Source of the DNA: Ramlibacter tataouinensis TTB310
GTDB taxonomy: Bacteria > Pseudomonadota > Gammaproteobacteria > Burkholderiales > Burkholderiaceae_C
Assembly: GCF_000215705.1 (NCBI RefSeq)
Contig: NC_015677.1
Coordinates: 1,252,001-1,316,000, forward strand
Length of the DNA stretch: 64,000 nt
Reading direction: 5' to 3'
Below are positions 34,093 through 44,700 of this stretch, in pieces. Every line of letters begins with the position of its first letter. The stretch's first letter is position 1. The position numbers and the translations under genes are program-made. Below the pieces are notes generated by a model. That model worked only from the letters and a program-made list of their open reading frames with translations. It was not told the DNA's origin and did no database searches.

Positions 34093-35055
34093 TCAGGCCA
34101 CCGGCCTGAACTGGTAGCCGCCGTCCGCCGTTTCCATGGTGCCGAACGCCGGGAACGGGAAGTGGAAGCCCCCCGTGAGCGCGCGCTCCTTGACCATGCT
34201 GTCGAACACGCGCCGGCGCGTCACGCGGGCCATGTTCGGGTCCATGTCGAAGACGACGGCCCAGTCCGGGCTGCGCGCGAACAGGGAGGGGATGTTGGTC
34301 ACGTCCGCCACGTAGTTGAAGGACTGGCCCCCGGACCTGACGTTGAAGATGCACATCCCCGGCGTGTGGCCGAAAGCCGCGCTGGCGGTGATGCCGGGCG
34401 CGATCTCCGCCCCCGGTTCGAAGCGCACCAGCTGTTCGGCGGAAAGGCTGCCGAACACCCGGCGGGCGTTCTGGAAGGCGCCCTTCGCGGCCGGGGGCGC
34501 GGCCTCCATGCGCGCCTCGTCCATCCAGAAGGCATGCTCCGGCGCCGGCACGTGCACCTTGGCGCGCGGGTACACCAGCGAGCCGTCCTTGGCGCGCAGC
34601 CCATTGATGTGGTCGCCGTGGTAGTGGCTGATCACCACGTCCGTCACGTCCTCGAGCTTGAAGCCGGCGGCCTCCATGTTGGCGCGCAGGCGCCCGGTGG
34701 TTGGCGGGCCGTTGTCCGCGAAGCCGGTATCGAAGAGGAAGCGGCGATTACCGCTCACGACCAGGAAGGGCGTGTAGGGCACGTCCACATAGTCCGTGGG
34801 CAGGCCCTGCGAGGCCAGCAGGGCCTTGACCTGCTCCAGCGGCGCGTTGGTCACGAACTCCTGGCCCAGGGGGCGGCGCACCACCCCGTCGTTGATGGCG
34901 ACCACTTCCATCGCCCCCAGCTTCATGCGCCGGAAACCGGGTGCCGCGGGCGTCGGCGTGCCCAGGTTGGGCGAGGATTGCTGTGACCACACCGAGCTGA
35001 AGGCCAGGCCGGTTGCGCCGAAGAACGCCGTGCCCAGGAAGTTTCTCCTGTCCAT
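34093..35055 (-). CDS. Exported metallo-beta-lactamase-fold hydrolase
   Basis: A 320-residue protein. The N-terminus MDRRNFLGTAFFGATGLAF looks like a twin-arginine signal. The metal motif ISHYHGDHINGL (H-x-H-x-D-H) is intact, followed by FGHTPGMC and later DVTNIP. The subgroup of exported MBL hydrolases includes quorum-quenching lactonases and uncharacterised esterases. It is convergent with the PrpF gene. The substrate is unknown. Confidence 0.85.
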   Translation of the reverse strand: MDRRNFLGTAFFGATGLAFSSVWSQQSSPNLGTPTPAAPGFRRMKLGAMEVVAINDGVVRRPLGQEFVTNAPLEQVKALLASQGLPTDYVDVPYTPFLVVSGNRRFLFDTGFADNGPPTTGRLRANMEAAGFKLEDVTDVVISHYHGDHINGLRAKDGSLVYPRAKVHVPAPEHAFWMDEARMEAAPPAAKGAFQNARRVFGSLSAEQLVRFEPGAEIAPGITASAAFGHTPGMCIFNVRSGGQSFNYVADVTNIPSLFARSPDWAVVFDMDPNMARVTRRRVFDSMVKERALTGGFHFPFPAFGTMETADGGYQFRPVA

Positions 35056-35177
35056 GCTTGTCTATGTCCTTGAGGTTGGGTCGATGGGGAAAATGGAGCC
35101 GGCAGAAGATACGCGAAACAGGCGCGAAACAGGCGAGCCGTGCAGGCGCTCTGCCATGCTCGCCGCGTCCGCCGGCA

Positions 35178-35387
35178 TCAAGCTCGATTGATCCGCCTGG
35201 TGCGGCGGCGCTCGCGCGGGGCCGGCCGCAGCAGTTCTTGCAGCCGCGTCTCCACCTCCTGCTGCGTGCGCCGCGCCCGCAGCGCGATGACGTGCGGATC
35301 CACCTTCAGGCGCAGGTCCGTGAGGATGGCCGAGTCCTCCCAGGGCTCCCAGGGCTGGCCGATGCGCGAGGGCACCTCGAAGGCCAT
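35178..35387 (-). CDS. Small Myb/SANT-like helix-turn-helix protein
   Basis: A 69-residue basic protein. The core WEPWEDSAILTDLRLKVDP followed by VIALRARRTQQEVETRLQEL has the spacing of a Myb/SANT-like HTH (tryptophan, acidic start, then a recognition helix). The C-terminus is Arg-rich. The ATG at 35387 follows a GTG at 35390. It sits just outside the putative island edge. It is probably a small DNA-binding protein, but no target is evident and the coding status is only moderately supported. Confidence 0.5.
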   Translation of the reverse strand: MAFEVPSRIGQPWEPWEDSAILTDLRLKVDPHVIALRARRTQQEVETRLQELLRPAPRERRRTRRINRA

Positions 35388-35652
35388 CACCGCGCTCCGT
35401 GGACGCGGGCCGCGCGGGGGGGCGGCCGGGTGGAAGTCAGGACGTCAGCCATGCCGGCAGTGTCGGCCTGCCGTCGGGCTGGTCATGTGGGAGGCCGGCT
35501 GTTGCCGCTGGGCGCCGGCGCCATTCGGCTGAGTCGGAAAAGCGGAAATCCAGCCTGTCCGCCCGCGCACGGCATGGCCCAGCTGCTATCGCTTGTGTAG
35601 CGGCCGAGTCGATGCGCACGGCTGAGGCCGACGTGGACTGACGGGGGAGAAG

Positions 35653-35697
35653 TGGTGGGTCCTGCAGGATTCGAACCTACGACCTACGGATTAAGAG
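35653..35697 (-). pseudogene. tRNA-Lys(CTT) 3' fragment, probable attachment-site scar
   Basis: On the minus strand the sequence from the anticodon loop CTCTTAA to the 3' CCA is a normal tRNA-Lys 3' half: TCCGT stem strand, AGGTC variable loop, T arm GTAGG-TTCGAAT-CCTGC, acceptor strand AGGACCC, A, CCA. The upstream side (35698-35730) has neither the expected GGGTCCT acceptor strand nor a D arm, so the gene is not functional. Such 3' halves are left at the far end of elements that integrate into tRNA genes. The missing element side is to the right, where the R-M genes lie. Confidence 0.7.
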
Positions 35698-36034
35698 TCC
35701 AAATCAAGACTCCGCGTGTCTCTGAATTACACCACAGGCCACAAGCTTTCACCGACGGAGCAACAACTCTGGGCGCTCTACAAACTGCAGGGGAGTAAGT
35801 TAGCTCAGCGCGTTTATCGAACCGAAGCGCCCGCCTTAAGGACACGGACCCGAGGGGCGCATAGCGGGCTGGATCCCGAAGCGGTTTGGCTCTCGAGCTC
35901 GCTGTTCCAGCTCAAACCGTTTGGCAGGGCGTGCCGGGAGCAGCCCCTGCCGCGGTCATTGACGTGTCAACGCTAAACTCAGCCGTACCGGGGCCACAAA
36001 CCTCATGGACGGTGCAGTTCGACCGGGGAGGGGA
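35698..36034. other. Gene-free stretch between the tRNA fragment and hsdR
   Basis: About 340 bp with clearly lower GC than the DNA to the left. No convincing gene is visible. It includes an inverted repeat near 35960 and the hsdR ribosome site GGGGAGGGG (36025-36033). Confidence 0.5.
35959..35970. promoter_or_regulatory. Possible operator/promoter element upstream of hsdR
   Basis: TTGAC-GT-GTCAA, perfect 5-bp arms, lies 65 bases before the hsdR ATG. The left arm also resembles a -35 element, but no good -10 follows. It may be an operator for the R-M operon; this rests on symmetry only. Confidence 0.25.
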
Positions 36035-38485
36035 ATGAACAAGAAAGACCTGTCCGAGAGCGACATCTGCGACAAGTTCATCCGACCTGCCATGGAAAAG
36101 GCGGGCTGGGATGGCATGGTGCAGGTGTACCGAGAGTTTCCGCTGCGCGCCGGGCGGGTCGTTATCCGTGGACGCCGGGCCAAGCGTGACACTTCGACGG
36201 TGCTCAGGGCTGACTACGCCCTGTTTTTCAAGCCCAACATCCCCCTGGCCGTCGTCGAGGCCAAGGACAACAACCACGCCATGGGCGCCGGCATGGCGCA
36301 GGCGATTAACTACGCCCAATTGCTGGATGTGCCATTCAGCTTCGCGAGCAACGGCGACGGCTTCGTCTTTCGCGACGCCACACTGAGGGACGGGGTGCTC
36401 GAACGCAATCTGGCGCTCGACGAGTTCCCGTCACCCACCGAGCTGTGGGCACGCTACTGCGCCTCGAAGGGCTGGACGCCCGAAGTGCGCCAGGTCACCG
36501 AGCACGACTACGCGCCGGCCAAGACCCCGCGCTACTACCAGCTCAACGCCATCAACCGCACGGTCGAGGCAGTGGCCCGTGGCCAGAACCGGGCACTGCT
36601 GGTCATGGCCACCGGCACCGGCAAGACCTACACCGCCTTCCAGATCATCTGGCGGCTGTGGAAGAGCGGCGCCAAGAAGCGCATCCTGTTCCTGGCCGAC
36701 CGGAACATCCTCATCGACCAGACCATGGTCAACGACTTCCGGCCCTTCAAGGGCGCGATGGCCAAGCTCAGCCCCCACGCCAAGGGCGTCGAGGTGGTCG
36801 ACAGCCAGGGCAAGACCACGGTGGAAGACGTTGACCTGGCTATCAACCGCGCCACCAAGCAGGTCAACAAGAGCTACGAGATCTACCTGTCGCTGTACCA
36901 GGCCGTCAGCGGCACGGAAGAAGACCGCAACATCTACAAGCAGTTCTCGCCCGACTTCTTCGACCTCATCATCATCGACGAGTGCCACCGCGGCAGCGCC
37001 GCCGAAGACTCGGCCTGGCGCGACATCCTGAGCTACTTCAGCACCGCCACCCAGATCGGTCTGACGGCCACGCCTAAGGAAACCGCCGACGTGTCCAACA
37101 CCGACTACTTCGGTGAGCCCGTCTACACCTACAGCCTGCGCCAAGGCATTGAAGACGGCTACCTCGCCCCGTACAAGGTGATCCGCGTCGACCTCGACAA
37201 GGACGCCTTCGGCTGGCGCCCGCCCGAGGGTATGACCGACAAGCTGGGCAACGTCATCGAAGACCGGGTCTACACCGGCGCGGACATGAACCGCAAGCTG
37301 GTGCTGGAGCGCCGCGACGAGGTGGTGGCGACCAAGATCACCCAGTACCTGAAGGCCACCAACCGCTACGACAAGACGATCGTCTTCTGCGAAGACATCG
37401 AACACGCTGCGCGCATGCGCCAGGCCCTGACCAATGCCAACGCCGACCTCTGCGCCACCCAGCCCAACTACGTGGTGCAGATCACCGGCGACAACCCCGA
37501 AGGCAAGCGCGAGCTCGACAACTTCATCGACCCCGAGAAGACCTACCCGGTCGTCGCCACCACCTCCAAGCTGATGAGCACGGGCGTGGACGCCCAGACC
37601 TGCAAGCTGATCGTGCTGGACCAGAACATCAAATCGATGACGCTGTTCAAGCAGATCATCGGGCGGGGCACGCGGCTGCGTGAGGACCTGGGCAAGAGCT
37701 GGTTCACCATCCTCGACTTCAAGCGCGCCACCGAGCTGTTTGCCGACCCGGCCTTCGATGGCGACCCGGTACAGGTCTATGAGCCGGGCCCCGACCAGCC
37801 AGTCGAGCCGCCGCAGCCACCGGAGCCGCCCCAAGGCGGAGCCGATGGACTACCGGGCGCTCAGCCAGTAGGCCCCGGCCCCCTCATCGGCGGCAACGAT
37901 GGTCTCGCCGAGCCCCGCAAATACATCGTGGGCGGCAGCGTCAACGTGGCCGTGGCGCGCGAGCGCGTGCAGTACCTGAACGCCGACGGCAAGCTGGTCA
38001 CCGACAGCCTGCGTGACTACACCCGCATCAACCTGGGCAAGGCCTACGACTCTTTGGACGGCTTCCTGCAGGCCTGGAACAGCGCCGAGCGCAAGGCCGC
38101 GCTGATCGAGGAATTGGAAGCCCGCGGTGTCTTCCTGGAGGCACTGGCCGACGAGGTGGGCAAGGACTTCGACCCCTTCGACCTGCTGCTGCATGTGGCC
38201 TACGACCAGCCGCCGTTGACCCGGCGTGAACGCGCCCAGCGCGTGAAGAAGCGCAACGTCTTCACGCAGTACGGCCCGGTGGCACGCCAGGTGCTGGAAA
38301 CGCTGCTGGACAAGTACGCCGACGAGGGCATCACCACTATCGAGAGTGACGCCGTGCTGCGCGTGCAGCCCTTCACCGACCTGGGCTCACCCGTGGAGCT
38401 GATCCGCAGCTTCGGCGGCCGCCCCCAATACCTGAAAGCCCTGGCCACGCTGGAGCGCGAGCTCTACGCGCCGCCGCAGGCCTGA
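36035..38485 (+). CDS. hsdR: Type I restriction enzyme R subunit (EcoEI-like HsdR)
   Basis: An 816-residue restriction/translocase subunit. The N-terminal PD-(D/E)XK nuclease has D60 in RADYALFF and E75-A-K77 in VVEAKDN. Superfamily 2 helicase motifs follow: MATGTGKT (191-198), DECH (315-318), [16 protein letters not shown] Pro-rich linker near residue 590 leads to the EcoEI-type C-terminal domain that binds the MTase. The start ATG at 36035 has a strong GGGGAGGGG site. It cuts unmethylated foreign DNA after ATP-driven translocation. It is the first gene of hsdR-hsdM-hsdS-NACHT, all on one strand with short gaps. Confidence 0.93.
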   Translation: MNKKDLSESDICDKFIRPAMEKAGWDGMVQVYREFPLRAGRVVIRGRRAKRDTSTVLRADYALFFKPNIPLAVVEAKDNNHAMGAGMAQAINYAQLLDVPFSFASNGDGFVFRDATLRDGVLERNLALDEFPSPTELWARYCASKGWTPEVRQVTEHDYAPAKTPRYYQLNAINRTVEAVARGQNRALLVMATGTGKTYTAFQIIWRLWKSGAKKRILFLADRNILIDQTMVNDFRPFKGAMAKLSPHAKGVEVVDSQGKTTVEDVDLAINRATKQVNKSYEIYLSLYQAVSGTEEDRNIYKQFSPDFFDLIIIDECHRGSAAEDSAWRDILSYFSTATQIGLTATPKETADVSNTDYFGEPVYTYSLRQGIEDGYLAPYKVIRVDLDKDAFGWRPPEGMTDKLGNVIEDRVYTGADMNRKLVLERRDEVVATKITQYLKATNRYDKTIVFCEDIEHAARMRQALTNANADLCATQPNYVVQITGDNPEGKRELDNFIDPEKTYPVVATTSKLMSTGVDAQTCKLIVLDQNIKSMTLFKQIIGRGTRLREDLGKSWFTILDFKRATELFADPAFDGDPVQVYEPGPDQPVEPPQPPEPPQGGADGLPGAQPVGPGPLIGGNDGLAEPRKYIVGGSVNVAVARERVQYLNADGKLVTDSLRDYTRINLGKAYDSLDGFLQAWNSAERKAALIEELEARGVFLEALADEVGKDFDPFDLLLHVAYDQPPLTRRERAQRVKKRNVFTQYGPVARQVLETLLDKYADEGITTIESDAVLRVQPFTDLGSPVELIRSFGGRPQYLKALATLERELYAPPQA

Positions 38486-38508
38486 CCGACCCTCACTGAT
38501 CCCCTCTC

Positions 38509-39981
38509 GTGTCCAACCTCACCCTCGTCATCAAGTCCATCCAGGACGTCATGCGCCAGGACGCCGGCATCAACGGCGACGCGCAGCGCATAGAGCAGAT
38601 GGTCTGGCTGCTGTTCCTGAAAGTCTTTGACGCGCTGGAAGAAGAGCTGGAGCTGACCCGCGGCGACTACAAGAGCCCCATTCCCGAGCACCTGCGCTGG
38701 CGCCATTGGGCTTCAGACTCCGAAGGCATCACCGGCGACGCGCTGCTGGACTTCGTCAACAACACGCTCTTCCCCAAGCTCAAGTCCCTGCCGGCCGACC
38801 CGGTGCGCAACCCGCGCGGATGGGTGGTCCGGGGCGTGTTCGAAGATGCCAACAACTTCATGAAAAGCGGCCAGCTGCTGCGGCAGGTGATCAACAAGCT
38901 GGGCGCCATCGACTTCAACCGCCAGGCCGAGCGCCACCAGTTCAACGACCTGTACGAGAAGATCCTGCGCGACCTGCAAGGCGCCGGCAACGCGGGCGAG
39001 TTCTACACACCGCGCGCCGTCACGCAGTTCATGGTGGACATGGTGAACCCACAGCTGGGCGAGAAGGTGCTGGACCCGGCCACCGGCACCGGCGGCTTCC
39101 TGGTCTGCGCGATCGAACACCTGCGCAAGCAAGTGAAGAACACTGAGCAAGAGGCGCTGCTGCAAAGCAGCATCCTGGGCGTGGAGAAGAAGCAGCTGCC
39201 GCACCTGCTGTGTGTGACCAACCTGCTGCTGCACGGCATCGAGGTGCCCAGCAACGTGCGCCACGACAATACCCTGGCCCGCCCGCTGCGCGACTACACG
39301 CCGGCCGAGCGCGTGGACGTGGTGCTGACCAACCCGCCCTTTGGCGGCATCGAAGAGCCGGGCATCGAGGCCGGCTTCCCGGCCGACGTGCGCACCAAGG
39401 AGACGGCAGACCTGTTTCTGGTGCTCATCAAGCACATCCTGAAGGCGAACGGCCGCGCCGCGCTGGTGCTGCCCGACGGCACGCTATTTGGCGAAGGTGT
39501 GAAGACGCGCATCAAAGAGCAGCTGCTGGCTGAGTGCAACCTGCACACCATCGTGCGCCTGCCCAACGGCGTGTTTGCCCCCTACACCGGCATCAAAAAA
39601 AATCTGCTGTTCTTCACCAAGGGCCGGCCGACCGAGGCCATCTGGTACTACGAGCACCCCTACCCGGCGGGCGCCAAGAGCTACAACAAGACCAAGCCGA
39701 TCCGCATCGAAGAGTTCGACGCAGAGAAGGCCTGGTGGGGCAGCGAGGCCGACGGCTTTGCGGCGCGAGTGGAGAGCGAGCGTGCTTGGAAGGTGGACAT
39801 CGCTGCCATCAAGGCAGCGGGCTACAACCTGGACCAGACGAACCCGCACACGCCGGACGCGGTGAGCCACGACCCCGATGAACTGTTGCGCGACTACGCG
39901 CGGCTGCAGGCCGAATCGCAAACGCTGCGCAACCAGCTGAAGGCGATCCTGGCGGAGTCGCTGTCGGGGGCGCGGGCGTGA
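38509..39981 (+). CDS. hsdM: Type I DNA methyltransferase M subunit
   Basis: A 490-residue N6-adenine methyltransferase. Residues about 1-140 are the HsdM N-terminal helical domain (KSIQDVMRQDAGINGDAQRIEQM). Motif I is DPATGTGGFL at 189-198 (SAM binding) and motif IV is NPPFGG at 275-280 (catalytic). The start is GTG at 38509, 23 bases after hsdR. It methylates the target defined by HsdS and forms the M2S1 core. Its last four bases overlap the hsdS start. Confidence 0.93.
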   Translation: MSNLTLVIKSIQDVMRQDAGINGDAQRIEQMVWLLFLKVFDALEEELELTRGDYKSPIPEHLRWRHWASDSEGITGDALLDFVNNTLFPKLKSLPADPVRNPRGWVVRGVFEDANNFMKSGQLLRQVINKLGAIDFNRQAERHQFNDLYEKILRDLQGAGNAGEFYTPRAVTQFMVDMVNPQLGEKVLDPATGTGGFLVCAIEHLRKQVKNTEQEALLQSSILGVEKKQLPHLLCVTNLLLHGIEVPSNVRHDNTLARPLRDYTPAERVDVVLTNPPFGGIEEPGIEAGFPADVRTKETADLFLVLIKHILKANGRAALVLPDGTLFGEGVKTRIKEQLLAECNLHTIVRLPNGVFAPYTGIKKNLLFFTKGRPTEAIWYYEHPYPAGAKSYNKTKPIRIEEFDAEKAWWGSEADGFAARVESERAWKVDIAAIKAAGYNLDQTNPHTPDAVSHDPDELLRDYARLQAESQTLRNQLKAILAESLSGARA

Positions 39982-41744
39982 GTGCGGTGCTAGAGGCGCG
40001 GGAACCGAGTGCGCGGTACTTGGCAGACGCGCAGCCGGCGCTGGTGCGGCAGTTTGAAATGCTGGCGACTGCGCCGGGCGGGGTGGCGCGGCTGCGGGAC
40101 TTGATTCTGCGGCTGGCAGTGCAGGGCAAGCTGGTTCAGCAACGGGAGCACGACAACCCGGTGGCCGTTCTGCTGCGAGAGGCTGAACCTGCGAAGGAAG
40201 GTGCCGCCTTTCGCAGTCGATTCAAAGCGACCAAGACAGACGATGAACTCATCGCGCCCTTTGCGCTGCCCGAGTCCTGGGCTTGGGTAAGACTGGGTGA
40301 GGTAACGGACATCTCGGGTGGCGTCACGCTTGGCCGCAAAGGAACCGTTGAGCAGCCGATCACGCTTCCGTATCTTCGTGTGGCGAACGTGCAGCGCTGG
40401 AACGTCCTGTGCCAAGACTTGAAGACCGTTACGATCGCCAAGACGGAACTGGATCGGTACCAACTGCGCGCTGGCGACCTGTTGATCACTGAAGGCGGCG
40501 ATTGGGACAAAGTGGGGAGAACCGCCATCTGGAGTGGCGAACTTCCAATCTGCCTCCATCAGAACCATGTGTTCAAGGCGCGCGGTTTGACGCCAAGTTG
40601 GAACTCGGAATGGGCTCAGGTCTACCTGAACTCTCCGGTCGCGCGGGCCTACTTTGCTTCGTGCTCCAAGCAGACGACCAACCTTGCGTCGATCAACATG
40701 ACTCAGCTGAAGGCATGTGCCTTTCCGCTGCCGCCAGTCGCTGAGCAAGCCCGCATCGTCGCCCGCGTCGACGAACTAATGCGCCTGTGCGACGCCCTCG
40801 AAGCCCAAGGCCGGCTCGAAGCGGAGCAGCACGCCCGCCTGCTCGGCACCCTGCTGGGCACGCTGACCGACAGCAGCACGCCCGAGGAACTGGCCGCGAA
40901 TTGGAAACGCGTCGCCGACCACTTTGATCTGCTGCTCGACCGCCCCGAGGCCGTGGATGCGCTGGAGCAGACCGTTCTGCAACTGGCTGTTCGAGGGTTG
41001 CTGGTCCCGCAGGATCCCCGCGATGAGCCGGCGAGCGAGCTGCTGAAAGCGATTCGTGAAGAAAAGTCCCGATGGAGTAACGAGCGAAGGGGAAGGCGTG
41101 AGGCGCCCGAATCGCGTACTGACAGACTCGGCGTTCCGTTTGCAGCGCCGCCAGGCTGGAGCTGGGTCGGGCCGGATCAGGTTGCGCTTCAGATTACCGA
41201 CGGGACCCATCACACGCCAAAGTATCAAGCCCGCGGAGTCGCTTTTATTTCGGTGAAGGACATCAATGGCTCAACGGTCAACTTCTCTGACTGCAAGTAC
41301 ATCGCGGAAGACGAGCATCGCGAGATCAACGCGCGCTGCAACCCAGAGCGTGGAGATCTGCTTCTATGCCGCATCGGTACGTTGGGTCGGGCAACGCTCG
41401 TTGATACCGATAGACCATTCAGCTTGTTCGTGAGCGTAGGTTTAATTAAGTTGCCAAAGAGCAAGGACATCGGGAGGTACCTGCACATGGTGCTATCGAG
41501 CCCGCTGCTCGCCGAACAGTACCAGTCCATCAAGGCTGGCGGCAGCCATACCAACAAGCTCAATCTCGGCGACATCCCAAGGCTGCAGATCCCTCTGCCT
41601 CCCCTTGCTGAGCAAGCCCGCATCGTCGCCCGCGTCACCGAACTCCGCCGCCTCTGCACCAACCTGCGTCAACGCTTGAATCTCAGCAAAGCCACGCAAA
41701 CTGCGCTCGCTGATGCCTTGGTCGACCCAGCACTGGCAGCCTAG
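39978..41744 (+). CDS. hsdS: Type I specificity subunit S
   Basis: A 588-residue DNA-recognition subunit. Two target-recognition domains (about residues 75-255 and 370-550) are each followed by a conserved helix with near-identical sequence, PPVAEQARIVARVDELMRLC and PPLAEQARIVARVTELRRLC. Repeated LRLAVQGKLVQQ and LQLAVRGLLVPQ segments precede each domain, as expected of an HsdS internal repeat. GTG start overlaps hsdM. The bipartite recognition sequence cannot be predicted. It is 12 bases upstream of the NACHT-nuclease gene. Confidence 0.92.
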   Translation: MSAVLEAREPSARYLADAQPALVRQFEMLATAPGGVARLRDLILRLAVQGKLVQQREHDNPVAVLLREAEPAKEGAAFRSRFKATKTDDELIAPFALPESWAWVRLGEVTDISGGVTLGRKGTVEQPITLPYLRVANVQRWNVLCQDLKTVTIAKTELDRYQLRAGDLLITEGGDWDKVGRTAIWSGELPICLHQNHVFKARGLTPSWNSEWAQVYLNSPVARAYFASCSKQTTNLASINMTQLKACAFPLPPVAEQARIVARVDELMRLCDALEAQGRLEAEQHARLLGTLLGTLTDSSTPEELAANWKRVADHFDLLLDRPEAVDALEQTVLQLAVRGLLVPQDPRDEPASELLKAIREEKSRWSNERRGRREAPESRTDRLGVPFAAPPGWSWVGPDQVALQITDGTHHTPKYQARGVAFISVKDINGSTVNFSDCKYIAEDEHREINARCNPERGDLLLCRIGTLGRATLVDTDRPFSLFVSVGLIKLPKSKDIGRYLHMVLSSPLLAEQYQSIKAGGSHTNKLNLGDIPRLQIPLPPLAEQARIVARVTELRRLCTNLRQRLNLSKATQTALADALVDPALAA

Positions 41745-41756
41745 CCATCGAACAAG

Positions 41757-44700
41757 ATGCATCGCACGTTCAAGGACTTGAGAACGCCGTCTGGCAAAGA
41801 CGACGCGGTCGAGCTCTCATGGGGTGAGCGCTTCGACGAATCCGGCGTCAGCTGGGACGAACTGCTGAAGTCTCAGCGCATTCTTATCGTGTCGGAGGCA
41901 GGTGCCGGCAAGACCTATGAATGCGAGTCGAAGGCGCGGGAGCTCTTCACTCGCGGCGAGCCTGCGTTCTTCCTGTCACTTGAGAGCGTCGCATCCACGG
42001 GCGTTGTCGCAACCCTTTTCGGGGACGACCTGACGCGCTTCAACGACTGGTTGGCATCTTCGTCGCAGTTCGCCTACTTCTTCCTCGACTCCATCGATGA
42101 GCTTCAACTTGCCCATCGGTCGTTCAAGGACGCTCTGCGCCGATTTGCGTACGACATCCGGGGGGCGTTGGGACGGGCAACCGTGGTGGTCACCGCTCGA
42201 CCAGTGCCCATTGATCGCCAGGCGTTCAAGGAGATCTTGCCTGTGCCGGCTGCAGTAGGCGTAGTCGACTCAGAAGATGAGTTCATACGCATCGCGATGG
42301 ATGGGCCCAACAAGGGCAAGGACGACGGTCCGCCTTCGCACCGCGAGGTTGAACTGCTCCCGCTCATGGGGCCACAGATCGTCGAGTTCGCTCGGGCTCG
42401 TGGAATCCAGAACCCAGATGCTCTGCTTCAGGCAATCGACGCCAAGCATGCCCGAGAGTTTGCGCGCAAGCCTCAAGACCTGATCGAGCTGTGCGATGAC
42501 TGGCGCGAGCACGGGCGAATCCGCACGCACCTCGATCAGGTTCAAACCCATGTGCGTGCCAGGTTGACCGCTCGTCCGGATCGGCGCGAGAAGGCGGACC
42601 TGTCGCCCGAGAAGGCGCGGTCGGGCGCGCAGCGGCTCGCGCTGGCGGTGATGCTGAGTCGGCGCCTGACCGTGCGCTACAGCGCGGGGTCGGATGGCGA
42701 CGCGACGGGTGGCGCGCCAATCGACCCGCGTGCGCTGCTACCCGACTGGGGCGTCAACGAAGTGTCTGCGCTGCTGGAGCGCCCGATCTTTGTGGAGGGG
42801 GGATACGGTCGCGTCCGCTTCCACCATCGGTCAGTCATGGAGTTCTTGGCCGCCTGCCAGATCCATGACCTGATTGAGGCCGGGCTCCTTGCCCAGTCGG
42901 CGGCCGCTCGTCTCTTGTTCGGGCTTACGCCGACGAACCAGACGATTCTCAAGCCATCGATGAGGCCTGTCGCGGGCTGGCTGGCTTTGCTTCGGTCGGA
43001 CATGTTCGAGAGGATCGTCAAGCTTGAGCCTGATGCGCTGTTGACCCACGGCGACCCTGAATCGCTGAACGATCTCCAGCGCGAGCGCGCTTTACTCGGC
43101 TTTGTCGAACGATACGGCCGGGGCCAGTGGCGTGGCCTTGAAGTACCGAATCTGCAGGTAGCACGGCTAGCTCAACTTGGGCTGACCGACACGGTGCTCT
43201 CCGCCTGGGCCGCTGGTGTCGAGGCTCCTGAAGTCCGGGAGTTGTTGCTCCGGCTCGTGAGCGCCGGGCGGATGCGAGGTTGCGCAGACTTGGTTGCAAG
43301 CGTCGCCGCTGACACTACCTGCAGCGATCGCGAACGATTCGAGGCACTGCTCGCGCTCGCGGCTCTGGGCGACTCGCGTCTCGGACCGATGGTTGATGCG
43401 ATCGTCACACTGGCGCCTGGCTGGTCGGAGCGGCTTGCGCGCTGGGTGGGGACGATGCTGTATCCGGAGCACGTCAGCGAAGCACAGCTGGTTCAGCTCT
43501 TGGCAAGAGTTCGCAGCGACACGAGAAGCGGTGGAGACTACGCCGACAGTGTCGCCCGGGTGATCCAGAAGGCCGACCTGAGCCAAGCCCGCCTTGAAGC
43601 CTTGTTGCCCGATGTGCTTGGGCTTGCACGCGGCGGGCTGGCGGCTTCGGAAGAAGAGTTCCAAGACGTTGCTGGGCGGCTGGAAATGTCGAGCATCCTG
43701 CGCTCGCTGTGCATCCGGTTGCTCGAACGCGGCAGCGTCAGCGAGATGCTGATCGAGGCCTCGCTTCTTGCCATGCGGTCTGCCAATGCTTCGTCTGGCC
43801 TCAGGAAGGGCAAGACCGAGATCCGTGCGCTTCTTGACGCGCTGCCTGCCGAATGGCGACCCCGGGTCTTTGGGGCAGAGCTGGCCTGCGTAGAGTTGCT
43901 CGGCGCTGACCGCAGCGCCAGGTATCGACTGGTTCGAATCGTCTACGAAGGGGCGCTGAACTACGCATTGGTCCTCGACGGCAAGTGGGTACTGGGGGCA
44001 CTTGCCGACGTAAACGTTTCGCCCGAGCGTCGCGCCGTGCTGCTTCACTTGGCCGCACACCTCTATGCGATTGAGGGACGCCTCCACGATGGCCTGGAGG
44101 CCATGCGCCAGGCCGTGAGCGATTCGACAGCGCTGACAGATGAGCTGAACTCGATCGTCGAAGCGAGTAAACCAAGCGCTCAGTTCCTCCAGATGCAGGA
44201 GGAGCAGCGTAAGCGGCAAGAGCGTCAGGCCAAGAAGCGCGCCGACGAGAGGGATGCATGGGCTCAGCTCAGGCGAGAACTCGCTGAGCAACCACCGCTT
44301 GCGCTAGCGCCGGGCCGCAGCAGCAACACGATCTGGAGCCTTTGGCTGGTTCTACGGCGACTGGATCGCAACGGACACGAGGGGCGATGGAATCGCGCGT
44401 TCTTGGTCTCCCACTTTGGAGGCGACGTCACGGACAGGCTGAGGCTCGCCTTGATGGCCTATTGGCGCAGCATGCGCCCGACGGTTCGCTGTGAGCGTCG
44501 GCTGGGAGAGGAGAACACCTATCTCGTGGTGTGGTCTATCGGCCTCATGGGCATCTACGCGGAAGCGGAGGATCCACTCTGGGCGACAAAGCTGAGTCGT
44601 GCTGAAGCCGAGTTCGCAGCTCGGTATGCCTTGCTGGAGCTGAACGGCCTGCCCAGTTGGCTCGGCGACCTTGCGATTGCGCACCCAAAGGAGGTGGAGG

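Noticed and set aside
35653-35728. Complete tRNA-Lys gene on the minus strand
   Set aside because: The 5' half lacks the GGGTCCT acceptor strand and a D arm; only the 3' half is intact.
35800-35808. TTAGCTCAG on the plus strand, like a tRNA D-arm start
   Set aside because: No anticodon arm, T arm or acceptor strand follows; most likely chance.
35716-35976. 86-residue open frame right of the tRNA fragment
   Set aside because: It runs over the region upstream of the tRNA fragment, has no ribosome site and looks like no known family.
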